DNA from: Psychromonas sp. 14N.309.X.WAT.B.A12
GTDB lineage: Bacteria; Pseudomonadota; Gammaproteobacteria; Enterobacterales; Psychromonadaceae
Assembly: GCF_030397575.1 (NCBI RefSeq)
Contig: NZ_JAPNXS010000007.1
Span: forward strand, 62,001 to 126,000
Direction of reading: 5' to 3'
Length of the DNA stretch: 64,000 bases
Under the pieces are notes generated by a model, which was not told where the DNA came from, did not search any database, and was given only the letters and a program-made list of their open reading frames with translations. Made by a program: the position numbers and the translations under genes. Positions 51,170 through 60,908 of the stretch are shown in pieces (the first letter of the stretch is position 1; each line of letters starts with the position of its first letter).

Positions 51170-52702
51170 TTAATGCCCACCTACTGCTTCAGGCGATTTT
51201 GATGATTTAATAAACGGCCCTTTGGCAAACCACACCACTACAATTAATGCAAAGAACAACCAACCTAGCATATAAAAGTAATCGTTTAAGGACATTAAAT
51301 AAGACTGTGAATTAGTTAAGGTATTCACCGCAGAAAGGTTAGCTTGAGTTACTCCGCCCATTTTATCCAAATACTCTACAGCACCAGGATTATAAATGCT
51401 GACATGTTCTGTTAAGTTAGCATGATGGAAGTCGGCACGACGATTCCAAATCCAAGTCGTTAATGATGAAGCAAAACTTGAACCTAATACACGTAAAAAG
51501 GTAGTCAATCCCGATGCATCTGCGACTTGCTTATGATCCAAATTGGATAAAAAGATGGTGGTTAATGGCATAAACATAAAGGCAATACCAATCCCCATAA
51601 ACAGTTGTACTTCTGCCACTGACGCAAAATCAACAAAGCTATTAAAGTGTGCACGCAAGAAGCATGACACACCAATCACTACAAAGGAGATACTCGCTAA
51701 TAATCGTAAATCTGTTTTGTGTGCATAGTTACCAATTAAAGGGGCTAAAATCAATGGTAGAATGCCCATTGGTGCAGAAGCTAAACCAGCCCAAATAGCC
51801 GTATATCCCATGTAGATTTGTAACCATTGAGGCAAGATAACATTAATTGCAAAAAATGCCGCATAACTGACTACGAGAGCAATCGTACCAAAGGTATAAT
51901 TACGATCTTTAAACAAGTATAAATTCACAATCGGATTCTTTTCAGTTAACTCCCAAATAACAAAGGAGATCAATGCAATCACTGAGATAATCGTCATGAT
52001 CACAATCTGCGTAGACTCAAACCAATCGGCATTATTACCAAGATCCAAAACCACCTGTAGCATGCCAACACCTAACACTAACAATGCAATACCGATAAAA
52101 TCGATAGGCAATTTAGCCGTAGTGTCAATACGCCCTTTCAGCTGTTGCCACACAATCACACAACAAAAAATACCAATGGGAATATTGATAAAGAAGATCC
52201 AAGGCCATGAGTAATTATCGGTGATCCATCCTCCAGTTATCGGACCAACAATCGGGGCAACCACAGTCACCATGGAGATCAAAGCTAATGCAGCACCACG
52301 TTTTACAGTGGGGAAAATCGCCAGTAATAGCGTTTGGCACATTGGAAACATAGGCCCTGCAAAAAAACCTTGTAGGGCGCGAAAGGTAATCAGCTCAGGC
52401 ATACTGGTGGCAATACCACATAAAAAAGAGGTAAAAGTAAACAAAGAAACCGAGATGATAAATAACTTGAGTTGTCCAAATCGACGAGAAAGCCAACCAG
52501 TTAAAGGCAAGGCAATCGCATTACTCACTGCAAATGAGGTAATAATCCAAGTACTTTGCTCTGAACTAACTCCGAGGTTACCAGCAATAGTAGGCAATGC
52601 AACATTTGCAATGGTGCTATCTAACACTTGCATAAAGGTCGCCATTGCCAAAGCAATAGTCGCTAATACAACACTGGGTGGCGTATAAGTCTGATCCTGC
52701 AT
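51170..52702 (-). CDS. emrB: EmrB/QacA-type multidrug MFS transporter (DHA2)
   Basis: A 510-residue fourteen-helix MFS exporter. It has the DHA2 motif C-like LDSTIANVALPTIAGNLG and SWIITSFAVSNAIALPLTGWLSRRFG near the N-terminus. It pairs with the periplasmic adaptor encoded directly upstream (8-base gap) and an outer-membrane TolC to expel hydrophobic drugs or uncouplers. Third gene of the marR-emrA-emrB unit. Confidence 0.92.
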   Translation of the reverse strand: MQDQTYTPPSVVLATIALAMATFMQVLDSTIANVALPTIAGNLGVSSEQSTWIITSFAVSNAIALPLTGWLSRRFGQLKLFIISVSLFTFTSFLCGIATSMPELITFRALQGFFAGPMFPMCQTLLLAIFPTVKRGAALALISMVTVVAPIVGPITGGWITDNYSWPWIFFINIPIGIFCCVIVWQQLKGRIDTTAKLPIDFIGIALLVLGVGMLQVVLDLGNNADWFESTQIVIMTIISVIALISFVIWELTEKNPIVNLYLFKDRNYTFGTIALVVSYAAFFAINVILPQWLQIYMGYTAIWAGLASAPMGILPLILAPLIGNYAHKTDLRLLASISFVVIGVSCFLRAHFNSFVDFASVAEVQLFMGIGIAFMFMPLTTIFLSNLDHKQVADASGLTTFLRVLGSSFASSLTTWIWNRRADFHHANLTEHVSIYNPGAVEYLDKMGGVTQANLSAVNTLTNSQSYLMSLNDYFYMLGWLFFALIVVVWFAKGPFIKSSKSPEAVGGH

Positions 52703-52710
52703 AACCGCCT

Positions 52711-53907
52711 CTACTTAGCTTCTGTTAAGCTAGTACCGATGTTTTCGCGAAGAATTTTGGCCACCAATTGGTCCGCATCTTTTAAGGTATTCTGATACAC
52801 ATCCGTATCGAAACGTGCTTCAACTTGTGGTTCCTGCTCAAGTACTTTACCGCTGGTATCTTCAATATCAACTTTAGCCACCATGGATAAACCAATACGA
52901 AGTGGATACTGTTCTTGATTATCAGGTTGCAAACGAATTTTAACAGGTAAACGTTGCACGATTTTAATCCAGTTACCACTCGCATTTTGCGCAGGTAAAA
53001 GTGAAAAAGCACTACCAGTACCAATACCTAAACTTTCAATTTCACCTTTATATTCAACTTCTTCACCATACAAGTCTGAGGTTAAAATAACCGGCTGTCC
53101 AAGGCGCATATCTTTCATTTGGCTTTCTTTAAAGTTTGCATCAACCCACACTTGGTGTAGCGGTACAATCACCATTAATTGACTACTTGGTTGAACACGG
53201 CTACCTAACTGCACCGAACGCTTTGCCACATAACCACTAATTGGCGCGATGATTTGAGTGCGCATATAACTCAAGTAGCTTTTACGTACCCCTGCTACAG
53301 CAGCTTTAATGGCTGGATGTGTTTCAATCACTGTATTATCCACCAGCGAGGTCGACATTTTAAACTCTTCTTGTGCCGCAATATACTGGCTTTTAGTCGT
53401 CTCTACTTGGTCACTATAGTGAGTGAGATCTTCTTCTGAAATAGCCCCCGATCTCACAATATCTTTACGGCGTTTATAATCATTAATCGCCTGATTATAT
53501 TCAACTTTACTCGTATCTAATTTTGCCTTTGTATAATCAGACATAGCAAATAAGCTACGTACTTGTCTGACAGCAACGCCTAATTTTGCCTCCGCTTCCT
53601 GCAGCGCGACCTTGGCATCGCTATTATCTAAGGTCACTAACACTTGGCCTTTTTCTACATAATCACCTTCATCAACCACCACCTTGCTAACTGTGCCTGA
53701 TATTTCTGGCGATAAAGTAACAAGATCTCCATTAACATAAGCATCATCGGTTTCTTCAGAAAACTTTGCGTATAGCTCATAATAAGCAAACCAGCCACCG
53801 CCTATTACCAGCAATATTATAAATAGAACTAAAAAGGACGTTTTGCGTTTACTTCTGCTTGAATTAATACTGTTTGTTTGTGTATTTGACATGCTGTGTT
53901 TGCTCAT
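52711..53907 (-). CDS. emrA: EmrA/HlyD-family membrane fusion protein
   Basis: A 398-residue adaptor with one N-terminal membrane helix (about residues 23-45), a biotinyl-lipoyl-like domain (TVSKVVVDEGDYVEKGQVLVTLDNSDA), a long coiled coil (about 80-180), and the second half-motif IIAPISGYVAKRSVQLGSRVQ. It links the EmrB pump to the outer-membrane channel across the periplasm. The gene lies between the repressor and the pump. Confidence 0.92.
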   Translation of the reverse strand: MSKHSMSNTQTNSINSSRSKRKTSFLVLFIILLVIGGGWFAYYELYAKFSEETDDAYVNGDLVTLSPEISGTVSKVVVDEGDYVEKGQVLVTLDNSDAKVALQEAEAKLGVAVRQVRSLFAMSDYTKAKLDTSKVEYNQAINDYKRRKDIVRSGAISEEDLTHYSDQVETTKSQYIAAQEEFKMSTSLVDNTVIETHPAIKAAVAGVRKSYLSYMRTQIIAPISGYVAKRSVQLGSRVQPSSQLMVIVPLHQVWVDANFKESQMKDMRLGQPVILTSDLYGEEVEYKGEIESLGIGTGSAFSLLPAQNASGNWIKIVQRLPVKIRLQPDNQEQYPLRIGLSMVAKVDIEDTSGKVLEQEPQVEARFDTDVYQNTLKDADQLVAKILRENIGTSLTEAK

Positions 53908-53988
53908 TATTTAAAAAACATGAAAAAGTGAAGAGCTAAATTGAATCTTGCTACCAAACCAAATGAACTGGCGATAATAACCCGTTAT

Positions 53989-54432
53989 TTAGACTGACTC
54001 TGCAGGTAATAAACGCATCAATAACCCGCTCAACTGCTCTACTTCTTGTACGGAAAGATCGCCTAACAAAAGCGGCCCCACTTGATTTTCCATTGTATCC
54101 ATACATTGTTGCAGTAAAGACTCACCGGTATTTGTTAAGTTCAGTAATACACCACGTTTGTCTTCTGGATTCGGTTGCTTTTCAAGCAGCTCTTTCTTTA
54201 CTAAGCGATCTACCATTCGCGTCATCGAACCACCATTGATACTCAAATATTTGCATATATCTACTGGCGCATTCATATCATAAAAATGAATCGCAGCTAG
54301 CACCTTAAATTGTGCAGAACTAAGCCCAATCGGTGCTAAGTACTGATTCATTAACTGCTCTTTATGTAAATGTGCTAAACCAATTAATTTAGCTAATGGG
54401 ATCCCTGGAGATTTTGGTTGAATAGTTAACAT
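53989..54432 (-). CDS. MarR-family repressor (EmrR-like)
   Basis: A 147-residue MarR regulator with the winged helix (VDICKYLSINGGSMTRMVDRLVKKELLEKQPNPEDKRGVLLNLT), where DKRG forms the wing. It is the first gene of the emrAB operon. Two copies of the palindrome TGCCTAGGCA lie in its promoter, one between the -35 and -10, so it very probably represses its own operon and releases DNA when it binds a drug. Confidence 0.9.
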   Translation of the reverse strand: MLTIQPKSPGIPLAKLIGLAHLHKEQLMNQYLAPIGLSSAQFKVLAAIHFYDMNAPVDICKYLSINGGSMTRMVDRLVKKELLEKQPNPEDKRGVLLNLTNTGESLLQQCMDTMENQVGPLLLGDLSVQEVEQLSGLLMRLLPAESV

Positions 54433-54460
54433 CTATAGCTCGCTTTAATACAAATAAACT

Positions 54461-54476
54461 AATTGCCTAGGCAATT
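54461..54476. promoter_or_regulatory. MarR operator 1
   Basis: A perfect 16-bp palindrome, AATTGCCTAGGCAATT. It lies 29 bases before the marR-like start codon and 14 bases past the -10 (54490-54495), close to the expected transcription start. Confidence 0.75.
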
Positions 54477-54489
54477 AATTGACAAAAAT

Positions 54490-54519
54490 ATTTTACTGCC
54501 TAGGCAAGTAAATTGTCAA
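54490..54519 (-). promoter_or_regulatory. marR-emrAB promoter with internal operator 2
   Basis: Minus strand: TTGACA (54514-54519), an 18-base spacer, TAAAAT (54490-54495). The palindromic core TGCCTAGGCA (operator 2, 54494-54510 with arms TACT/AGTA) fills the spacer. Its centre is 33 bases from that of operator 1, about three helical turns, so two repressor dimers could bind the same face. Confidence 0.75.
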
Positions 54520-54675
54520 TTTATAATGAGTTGATTATTTAAATAGGTGATTATTTAATAAACGAGTGAGCCATATATCAAGGTAAAAACTCATTACCTG
54601 TTAGGTAAAAAGTCAGTCTTATCTAATACTATGATGATATTGGTTGGCTTAATGGAAGTAAGATGAATAATTAGA

Positions 54676-55302
54676 TTAAACTTCTAAGGCAAGTTGCTCA
54701 AGGTAACCTTCCATCCATTGGGTTCGTTGTAAGGCGATTTTCTTGCCCATTTTAGTATTCATGGTATCAACTAATTTAAGCAGCTTGGTATAGAAGTGAT
54801 CAATGGAGAATTGCTGATCATCTAATAAACGTTGTTCGGCAAAGGTATCTAACTCTGAATATAAAGGACGTTGTAATTGGCTGCTCACTTGAATACAACG
54901 TGCTACCCCAATCGCTCCTAATGCATCTAAACGATCAGCATCTTGTACTATTTTAGCTTCAATACTTTCAGCCTTAATTCCACCGCTTACGCTATGTGCA
55001 GCAATAGCATGATGAATAGCTAATAAATATTGCTCTGGATAATTGATAGAGCGTAAGAAAACTATCGCTTTATCGGCGGCATGTAATGAACTTAAAGCAC
55101 GTAAAGCATGATTTTTAGGATAACTCAAACAATCATGTAACCAAGCAGCTGGTAATACTACATTTAATTCGGCATGTTCACTTTCTGCTATTTCAGTGGC
55201 TAATTTCACCACTCGCTGCACATGTAAAAGGTCATGCGCTAAATCGGTTTTCATATGCTCAACAATAAACGCTTTGCATTGTTGTTGATATTGACTAAAC
55301 AT
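54676..55302 (-). CDS. HD-domain phosphohydrolase (YedJ/YpgQ-like)
   Basis: A 208-residue HD-superfamily protein. It shows HDLLHVQRV, AAWLHDCLSYP and the late QDADRLDALGAIGVAR, the YedJ/YpgQ pattern. Relatives are metal-dependent phosphohydrolases or nucleotide pyrophosphatases with loosely known substrates. I prefer the ATG at 55300-55302 over the longer frame. Confidence 0.82.
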   Translation of the reverse strand: MFSQYQQQCKAFIVEHMKTDLAHDLLHVQRVVKLATEIAESEHAELNVVLPAAWLHDCLSYPKNHALRALSSLHAADKAIVFLRSINYPEQYLLAIHHAIAAHSVSGGIKAESIEAKIVQDADRLDALGAIGVARCIQVSSQLQRPLYSELDTFAEQRLLDDQQFSIDHFYTKLLKLVDTMNTKMGKKIALQRTQWMEGYLEQLALEV

Positions 55303-55521
55303 CTTATTTCTCTGTGACAAACATAAAGTACACAAAATGTTACGTGTTTAAAGTTAAAAGTAAAAGCAACTTCTCATTAACCACCTATCAAAAACACCCA
55401 TTAAGAGGTAATATAAGGAACATCAAAGATAAATGATATTAATAATTTTAATCTATTTTAAATAAACTAATATATAAACAGGCGCATAAGCAAATATAAG
55501 CACCATTGAAAGGATACCAAT

Positions 55522-56721
55522 GTGGAACAAGATGAAGGGAATATCACAAAGCGTATTAATTGTTTAACGCCATTATGTAGCATTATTATTTTTATATTAG
55601 CAATACTCTCTGCGATCTCCTCCTACTACTTATTTTCTCAACAGCATCGAGAAACAACCATCTCAGCTGCCAGTAATGAAGGTGGTTTAGTCATTAAGCT
55701 AAGCCATGGCTTTGTCCGTGCTTATTCAGATTTTGAAGCACAATACGCTAGTGGGCTGCTACCTAACCCAGCTCTTTTTAGAGCACATGCGTTAAAATTA
55801 ACAGACTTAAACTCTCTATTTGGTGGCTCACTAGCTTCCGAGGTCGTTGGTTTTCCGGGAAAAGCAGTGAGGTTGGAGCCTAAAGACGACCTAATGCGTG
55901 AACAAATGACTGCGCTACAAACCCATAAAGATAAAAAGATGAAGACTAGCCTGTTCATCCGAGATGGACAAACTATCTTACGCTCAGTATGGCCGTTTTA
56001 CGCCAAAGATAGCACTTGTGTAAATTGCCATAATAAGATTCTAGGGTTAACTGGTTCAGAGCAATGGAAAGTCGGTGATTTGATGGGCGCGCAAGTTGTT
56101 GAGAAGAATATTCAACAACAATTAAAAGATGTCAGCAATGAAGCATTGTTGCTTAGCATATTAATTTTTTTGACTGTAATTACAGTCCTCTATTGCTTTA
56201 TCTTCATTAGACATCAAATCCTTTTAGCTAAACAACTTAAAACATTAGCGAATACTGACCCGATGACCGGCTGCATGAATAGACGAAACATGTACAACAA
56301 AATTAACAATATAGAAGAAAATGTAAGTGGTGCTATCCTGATTCTTGATATCGATAAATTTAAGAAGGTAAATGATAATTATGGTCATGCAGCAGGTGAT
56401 GTAGTGATCCAAACCATTGCAAAGTGCATTAAATCTGAAGTTCGAGACAGTGATTGGACGGCGAGGATTGGTGGTGAAGAGTTCCTAATTTGGTTACATA
56501 ACGTCTCTAAAACACAAGCAGAAAACATTGCAGAAAGCATTCGTCAACAAATTGAATCAGTGGTTATCGAGTATCAGCAGAAGACTATCCAATGCACAGC
56601 AAGTATTGGGCTTTACGCATTTGAAGATGACTCTCCTACACATTTTAATACTTGGTTTAGCAATGCCGATGCATTACTTTATGAAGCTAAATCTAACGGT
56701 AGAAATAAAGTGGTCAGTTGA
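55522..56721 (+). CDS. diguanylate cyclase with periplasmic haem-motif sensor domain
   Basis: A 399-residue membrane protein. Helix 1 is at about 19-40; a periplasmic sensor (41-205) of the DUF3365/Tll0287-like type carries the c-type haem motif CVNCH (166-170); helix 2 is at about 208-228; the cytoplasmic GGDEF domain has the active motif GGEEF (317-321) preceded by the product-inhibition I-site RDSD (308-311). It should make cyclic di-GMP under control of a haem, redox or gas signal. GTG is the start, with AAGGA 7 bases before it. Confidence 0.9.
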   Translation: MEQDEGNITKRINCLTPLCSIIIFILAILSAISSYYLFSQQHRETTISAASNEGGLVIKLSHGFVRAYSDFEAQYASGLLPNPALFRAHALKLTDLNSLFGGSLASEVVGFPGKAVRLEPKDDLMREQMTALQTHKDKKMKTSLFIRDGQTILRSVWPFYAKDSTCVNCHNKILGLTGSEQWKVGDLMGAQVVEKNIQQQLKDVSNEALLLSILIFLTVITVLYCFIFIRHQILLAKQLKTLANTDPMTGCMNRRNMYNKINNIEENVSGAILILDIDKFKKVNDNYGHAAGDVVIQTIAKCIKSEVRDSDWTARIGGEEFLIWLHNVSKTQAENIAESIRQQIESVVIEYQQKTIQCTASIGLYAFEDDSPTHFNTWFSNADALLYEAKSNGRNKVVS

Positions 56722-56870
56722 CCCTATAGGAAAGCTTGCCTAGATCTGGGTAACTCAGGGTTAAGGTAGTTGATGAGTCTGTAATAGAAGAGATTGGAAG
56801 AGATTGCTTAGACTGTCAATAGCACTCAGGATAACGCAAAGTGCTACATAACCATTAAGATTAGGATTAG

Positions 56871-56914
56871 AAAATAGAGCCGATTAATATTTAAGTTTAA
56901 CCGGCTCTATTTTT
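56871..56914. terminator. terminator shared by kdgK and the cyclase region
   Basis: AAAATAGAGCCG ... CGGCTCTATTTTT: an 11-12-bp stem with a loop of about 20 bases and A/T runs on both sides. It lies 7 bases after the kdgK stop on the minus strand. Confidence 0.8.
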
Positions 56915-56920
56915 ATAGGC

Positions 56921-57943
56921 TTAACGACTTAATCGTGCATTACTGCCTTTTTGCATCGCAGTACGAATCTCTGATTCAGTCACAAGATTTAAATCACCGC
57001 TAATAGATAATTTTAATACACTTGCGGCAATGGCAAACTCAATGGTTTCTTGTGCTTCAAATTTGTTAATCAGTCCATGTAATAAACCTGCACCAAACGC
57101 ATCACCTGCAGCAACTCCTTCCATAACATTAACATTATGTATAGGTGTGTCATAGAACTGCTCATCTTGGTATAAAATAGCCATCCAATCGCTTTGTTCA
57201 ACCGAGTTAATATTACGCAAAACACTCGCTACGACTTTACAATTTGGGTAGCGTCTAGTGACCTCTTTCATACCCTCACGAAAATCATCTATCTGTTCAA
57301 TACCATGTGAAAGATCACCATCAAATGCTTTAATGCCAAGCATTGCTTCAAAATCTTCATCGTTTGCAATACAAACATCAACAAATGGCATTAACTCATG
57401 CATCACAACTTGAGCTTGTTCTGGTTTCCACATTTTACCGCGATAATTTAGATCACATACCACTGTAATGTTATTAGCTTTACAGTAATCTAATGCGCTT
57501 TTTAATGCCGCCTCTAATGCTTTAGAAATGGCAGGAGTAATACCTGAGAAATAAAAGACTTCGACATCTTTTAAGATAACAGCCCAGTCGAATTCATCCG
57601 TTTCTGCCTCTGCAATAGAGCTGCCTGCACGGTCATAAACAACGCCAGTACCACGTGCACCGTTACCCTTTTCAAAGAAATATAATCCCAGTCTTGGACC
57701 ACCGCGTAAAGAGCGACTAGTATCTACGCCAAACTTTCTTAAAGTACCAACAGCAGCTTCTCCCAAGGCATTTTCAGGAAACTTGGATAGATAAGCAGAG
57801 TCGTGCCCTAATTGTGCAAGCGAGACAGCAACATTCGCCTCAGCACCACCATAAGCCGCTTCAAAGGTATTAGTTTGTAAAATACGTTCAAATGCGACTG
57901 GTTTTAGGCGCAACATCATTTCGCCAAATGTTAATACTTTCAT
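56921..57943 (-). CDS. kdgK: 2-dehydro-3-deoxygluconokinase (KdgK)
   Basis: A 340-residue PfkB-family sugar kinase. The start MKVLTFGEMMLRLKP, the AYGGAEANVAVSLAQLG segment and the catalytic box GVAAGDAFGAGL match KdgK. It phosphorylates KDG to KDPG in uronate and Entner-Doudoroff metabolism. The usual partner genes (aldolase, uxu/kdu) are not adjacent, so it serves as a scattered member of an uronate pathway. Confidence 0.88.
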   Translation of the reverse strand: MKVLTFGEMMLRLKPVAFERILQTNTFEAAYGGAEANVAVSLAQLGHDSAYLSKFPENALGEAAVGTLRKFGVDTSRSLRGGPRLGLYFFEKGNGARGTGVVYDRAGSSIAEAETDEFDWAVILKDVEVFYFSGITPAISKALEAALKSALDYCKANNITVVCDLNYRGKMWKPEQAQVVMHELMPFVDVCIANDEDFEAMLGIKAFDGDLSHGIEQIDDFREGMKEVTRRYPNCKVVASVLRNINSVEQSDWMAILYQDEQFYDTPIHNVNVMEGVAAGDAFGAGLLHGLINKFEAQETIEFAIAASVLKLSISGDLNLVTESEIRTAMQKGSNARLSR

Positions 57944-58284
57944 TAGTTTCCCCTATAAGTTCTAGTATGAATTTCAACCCAAAAACAAACACTTTAGTTA
58001 TTTGTATTATATTAATATAAATTAAAACTTTCATTGAGGAAAATCAAGGGAAGTGTTTTTATTATCGACAACACAACAAGACAAAAACAGAATAGGAAGA
58101 CAAAAAAACAAAATAAAACATTGAATTTAAAAACAAAAATTATTCCAATAACTATTAGAATTTAGAATGAAAAGAAGAATCTGAGCTAGAAGCTAAATAT
58201 AAAAATAACCTACCATAATAATAAGTAATACAATTAAACTTATTGTTTGTTATCCGTGTAGTCGAGATGCTCTCATTACCTGAT
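57944..58284. other. AT-rich non-coding region between kdgK and pip
   Basis: 341 bases, strongly A-rich in the middle. It must contain the kdgK promoter on the minus strand. I see no gene, hairpin or repeat that stands out. Confidence 0.4.
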
Positions 58285-59238
58285 TCACTTATATGAATTT
58301 AACAATAGCATTTCCTTTGTCGCTTCAATCAAATGATGTTTGGTATTCGTTTCAATTGATGCATGACCAGAGGCTTCGCTTACAACCAATTTTGATTGAG
58401 GTAATGCTTGATGCAGTTGCCAAGCGTTATCAAATGGGCAAACAATATCGAATCTTCCGTGCACGATTGTGACCGGAATATCTTTAATATGATGGCAGTT
58501 TGCTAATATCTGGTTGTCTGATAAGAAACAATTATTAATCATAAAATGAGCTTCATGGCGCGCCATAGTCCAAGCCTGATCATCCCCTGTTGCTGCATCA
58601 ACAAAGGCTTGATTAGGAATCAATGTACAACAACGAATTTCCCAAATACACCATGCTTTCGCTACTCTCATCGCCAATTTCTTATCATCTCCGAGCATCA
58701 AATTGTAAGCTGCTTGTACCGATGCTTTTCCATCAGGTAAAACATCGAGGTATTCTTGCCAATAATCAGGGTAGATACGTGTTGCGCCACCACCAGAAAA
58801 AGTCCAATCAGTATCCTGTGCTCGGCCTAAAAAAATACCACGTAAAACCAGACTTAAGACTCTAATAGGATGAGTTTGAGCATAAACTAATGCTAAGGTC
58901 GATCCCCATGAACCACCAAAAACATGCCAATATTGAATACCTAATGCTTGACGAATTGCCTCAATATCACAGACTAAAAGCCCTGTTTCATTATTGTCTA
59001 AACAACCGTGAGGTAAAGAACGCCCGCAACCTCGTTGATCAAATAAAACAATACGGTACTTTTCAGGGTCAAAGAAACGCCTGTCATTTTTAGAGCAACC
59101 ACCACCGGGACCACCGTGAATAAATAACACAACTTGCCCATTTGGGTTACCACATTCTTCAACATAAACTTGGTGTTGATTATCGACATTAATTAAGAAG
59201 TGATTATAAGGCTCTATTTCAGGGTAAAACTCATTCAT
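58285..59238 (-). CDS. pip: proline iminopeptidase
   Basis: A 317-residue alpha/beta-hydrolase of the S33 family. It has the oxyanion HGGPGGG, the nucleophile Ser in GGSWGSTLAL, Asp in HGRFDIVCP and His in SGHAS. These, with DQRGCGRS, are the prolyl aminopeptidase signature; it removes N-terminal proline from peptides. It is divergent from the PhyH gene. Confidence 0.93.
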   Translation of the reverse strand: MNEFYPEIEPYNHFLINVDNQHQVYVEECGNPNGQVVLFIHGGPGGGCSKNDRRFFDPEKYRIVLFDQRGCGRSLPHGCLDNNETGLLVCDIEAIRQALGIQYWHVFGGSWGSTLALVYAQTHPIRVLSLVLRGIFLGRAQDTDWTFSGGGATRIYPDYWQEYLDVLPDGKASVQAAYNLMLGDDKKLAMRVAKAWCIWEIRCCTLIPNQAFVDAATGDDQAWTMARHEAHFMINNCFLSDNQILANCHHIKDIPVTIVHGRFDIVCPFDNAWQLHQALPQSKLVVSEASGHASIETNTKHHLIEATKEMLLLNSYK

Positions 59239-59444
59239 TGTGTTAACTCATCTTATTCGTATAGGCTTTTAGTTAGGAAGAACAACTATCTTACGATTCA
59301 AACACCTCTTATTTAACAAAGGATAAAGAGACTGTTAGTGTTTATTTAATTCACTTTATTGATTGTTCCCCTTATATTAATAATTCTCTCGTTATCAACT
59401 AAAAAATAATCATTGATGGACATTCAATGTAAAGGAATATAATC

Positions 59445-60287
59445 ATGTTATCAGCTAAACAAATACAACACTATGAACAACAAGGTTACATTATCTTAAA
59501 CGACCTTATTCCTTTACATAAAATTGAAAGTATTAAACAACAGGCTAACAAATTAGTAATGCAATGGGCTGAAGATAGTCCTGACCATGTTTTTACTACC
59601 AAAGATAACGACCGTAGCGATAACAATTACTTTTTGGACTCGGCAGAGAAAATAAGATGTTTCTTTGAAGAAGAGGCATTTAATGAACAAGGTAAACTAG
59701 TACAAGATCGCGCCCTGTGCATCAATAAAATAGGCCATGCTTTACATCAGCTCGATCCGGTTTTTAGAGAGTTTAGCCATCAAAAAGTATTAGGTGATAT
59801 TGTCACTGACCTTGGTATGGTATCCCCGCAAATTCGTCAATCCATGTATATTTTTAAGCAGCCAAATATCGGTGGAGAGGTTAACTGGCATCAAGATGCG
59901 AGCTTCTTTTTTACTACGCCACAAAGTGTTATTACCCTGTGGTTTGCCATTGAAGATGCCACCATTGAAAATGGCTGTTTGTGGGTAGAGCCTACTGGTC
60001 ATTTAGGGCCTTTACGCGAACGCTTTAACTTACATGGCACACAAACTACTATGGTTAATTTAGATGAGACACCATGGCCAACAGAACAAAGCGGGCAAAG
60101 TGTTGAAGTAAAAGCAGGTAGTTTAGTGGTATTTCAAGGACGCTTACCGCATTACAGCGCGCCTAATCGCTCTGCAAAATCTCGACAAGCATTTACTCTA
60201 CATGTGACTGACGGTGAAAGCGAGTATGCCTCTGAGAATTGGTTACAGGCTAAGACGTTACCCTTACATGGTTTCAATAACGTATAG
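59445..60287 (+). CDS. phytanoyl-CoA dioxygenase (PhyH) family protein
   Basis: A 280-residue Fe(II)/2-oxoglutarate oxygenase of the PhyH family. The iron ligands are H and D in NWHQDASFFF and the distal H in RLPHYSAPNRS; the Arg after it would bind 2-oxoglutarate. Members hydroxylate fatty acyl chains or other small molecules; the substrate cannot be predicted. AAAGGA precedes the ATG. Single-gene unit. Confidence 0.88.
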   Translation: MLSAKQIQHYEQQGYIILNDLIPLHKIESIKQQANKLVMQWAEDSPDHVFTTKDNDRSDNNYFLDSAEKIRCFFEEEAFNEQGKLVQDRALCINKIGHALHQLDPVFREFSHQKVLGDIVTDLGMVSPQIRQSMYIFKQPNIGGEVNWHQDASFFFTTPQSVITLWFAIEDATIENGCLWVEPTGHLGPLRERFNLHGTQTTMVNLDETPWPTEQSGQSVEVKAGSLVVFQGRLPHYSAPNRSAKSRQAFTLHVTDGESEYASENWLQAKTLPLHGFNNV

Positions 60288-60613
60288 ATTTTTAGCTAAG
60301 TGTTTTCACCTTAGCTAGCTTGTTTAATCTCAGTTCTGGTTAATAGAAACGAAACATTATATAAAATGAGATAGTTAAATCATTTATGAAACAATATTGC
60401 TAGTTGTACATAGTTCAGGAAAATTATTGCAGCTGTAACTGGTTAGAGACATAATTTAATGGAGCAATCCTATAATAAATAGTGATGTTAACTCGCGTTT
60501 TTATCCAACCTTGAAGTTCATTATAAAGGGCTAGTTAAATATTATTTAGCTGGATTAATACAATAGAGAGCCATACAGCTCTCTGATTTACTTAATTTCA
60601 AGCGATAAGAAAA
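60288..60613. other. non-coding region downstream of the PhyH gene
   Basis: 326 bases without a gene. The right end holds an AGAGAGC/GCTCTCT hairpin (60565-60584), which could end the convergent small membrane-protein gene. The rest shows nothing I recognise. Confidence 0.4.
60565..60584 (-). terminator. hairpin after the small membrane protein gene
   Basis: AGAGAGC-N6-GCTCTCT, a 7-bp stem; on the minus strand the following tract is ATTGTATTA, only moderately T-rich. Confidence 0.45.
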
Positions 60614-60811
60614 CTACTTATCTTTTCCGGAAGTCATATTATTGATGGTGACCGTTAAGATGACACCTAGTAATACAACGACTAGTGTCGATAATGCGCG
60701 CCATACCAGACCTGAATCGCCAATATATCCCCAGATACCTAATACAGAAACGGTGGTGCCAAGCAGAATACAGATTATTCCGATGATTAATGCTATTTTA
60801 TTTACGTTCAT
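60614..60811 (-). CDS. small two-helix membrane protein
   Basis: A 65-residue protein with two hydrophobic segments (about residues 5-27 and 38-56) and a short charged C-terminus (SGKDK). No family recognised. AGAAGG-like sequence precedes the start, and it lies about 100 bases after the 187-residue periplasmic gene on the same strand. It may belong to the same unit or stand alone. Confidence 0.55.
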   Translation of the reverse strand: MNVNKIALIIGIICILLGTTVSVLGIWGYIGDSGLVWRALSTLVVVLLGVILTVTINNMTSGKDK

Positions 60812-60908
60812 ATTAACCTTCTCTTTTTATTATTATTTTTAGTTGAATATTAATTATTGCTTTAATTAACTAACTTTATTCACTAACACAATTGGTTAGC
60901 TAAATTCG

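Noticed and set aside
52221-52688. 155-codon open frame on the plus strand
   Set aside because: It is antisense to the well-supported emrB gene; its composition follows the opposite strand, and it lacks a ribosome site or family pattern.
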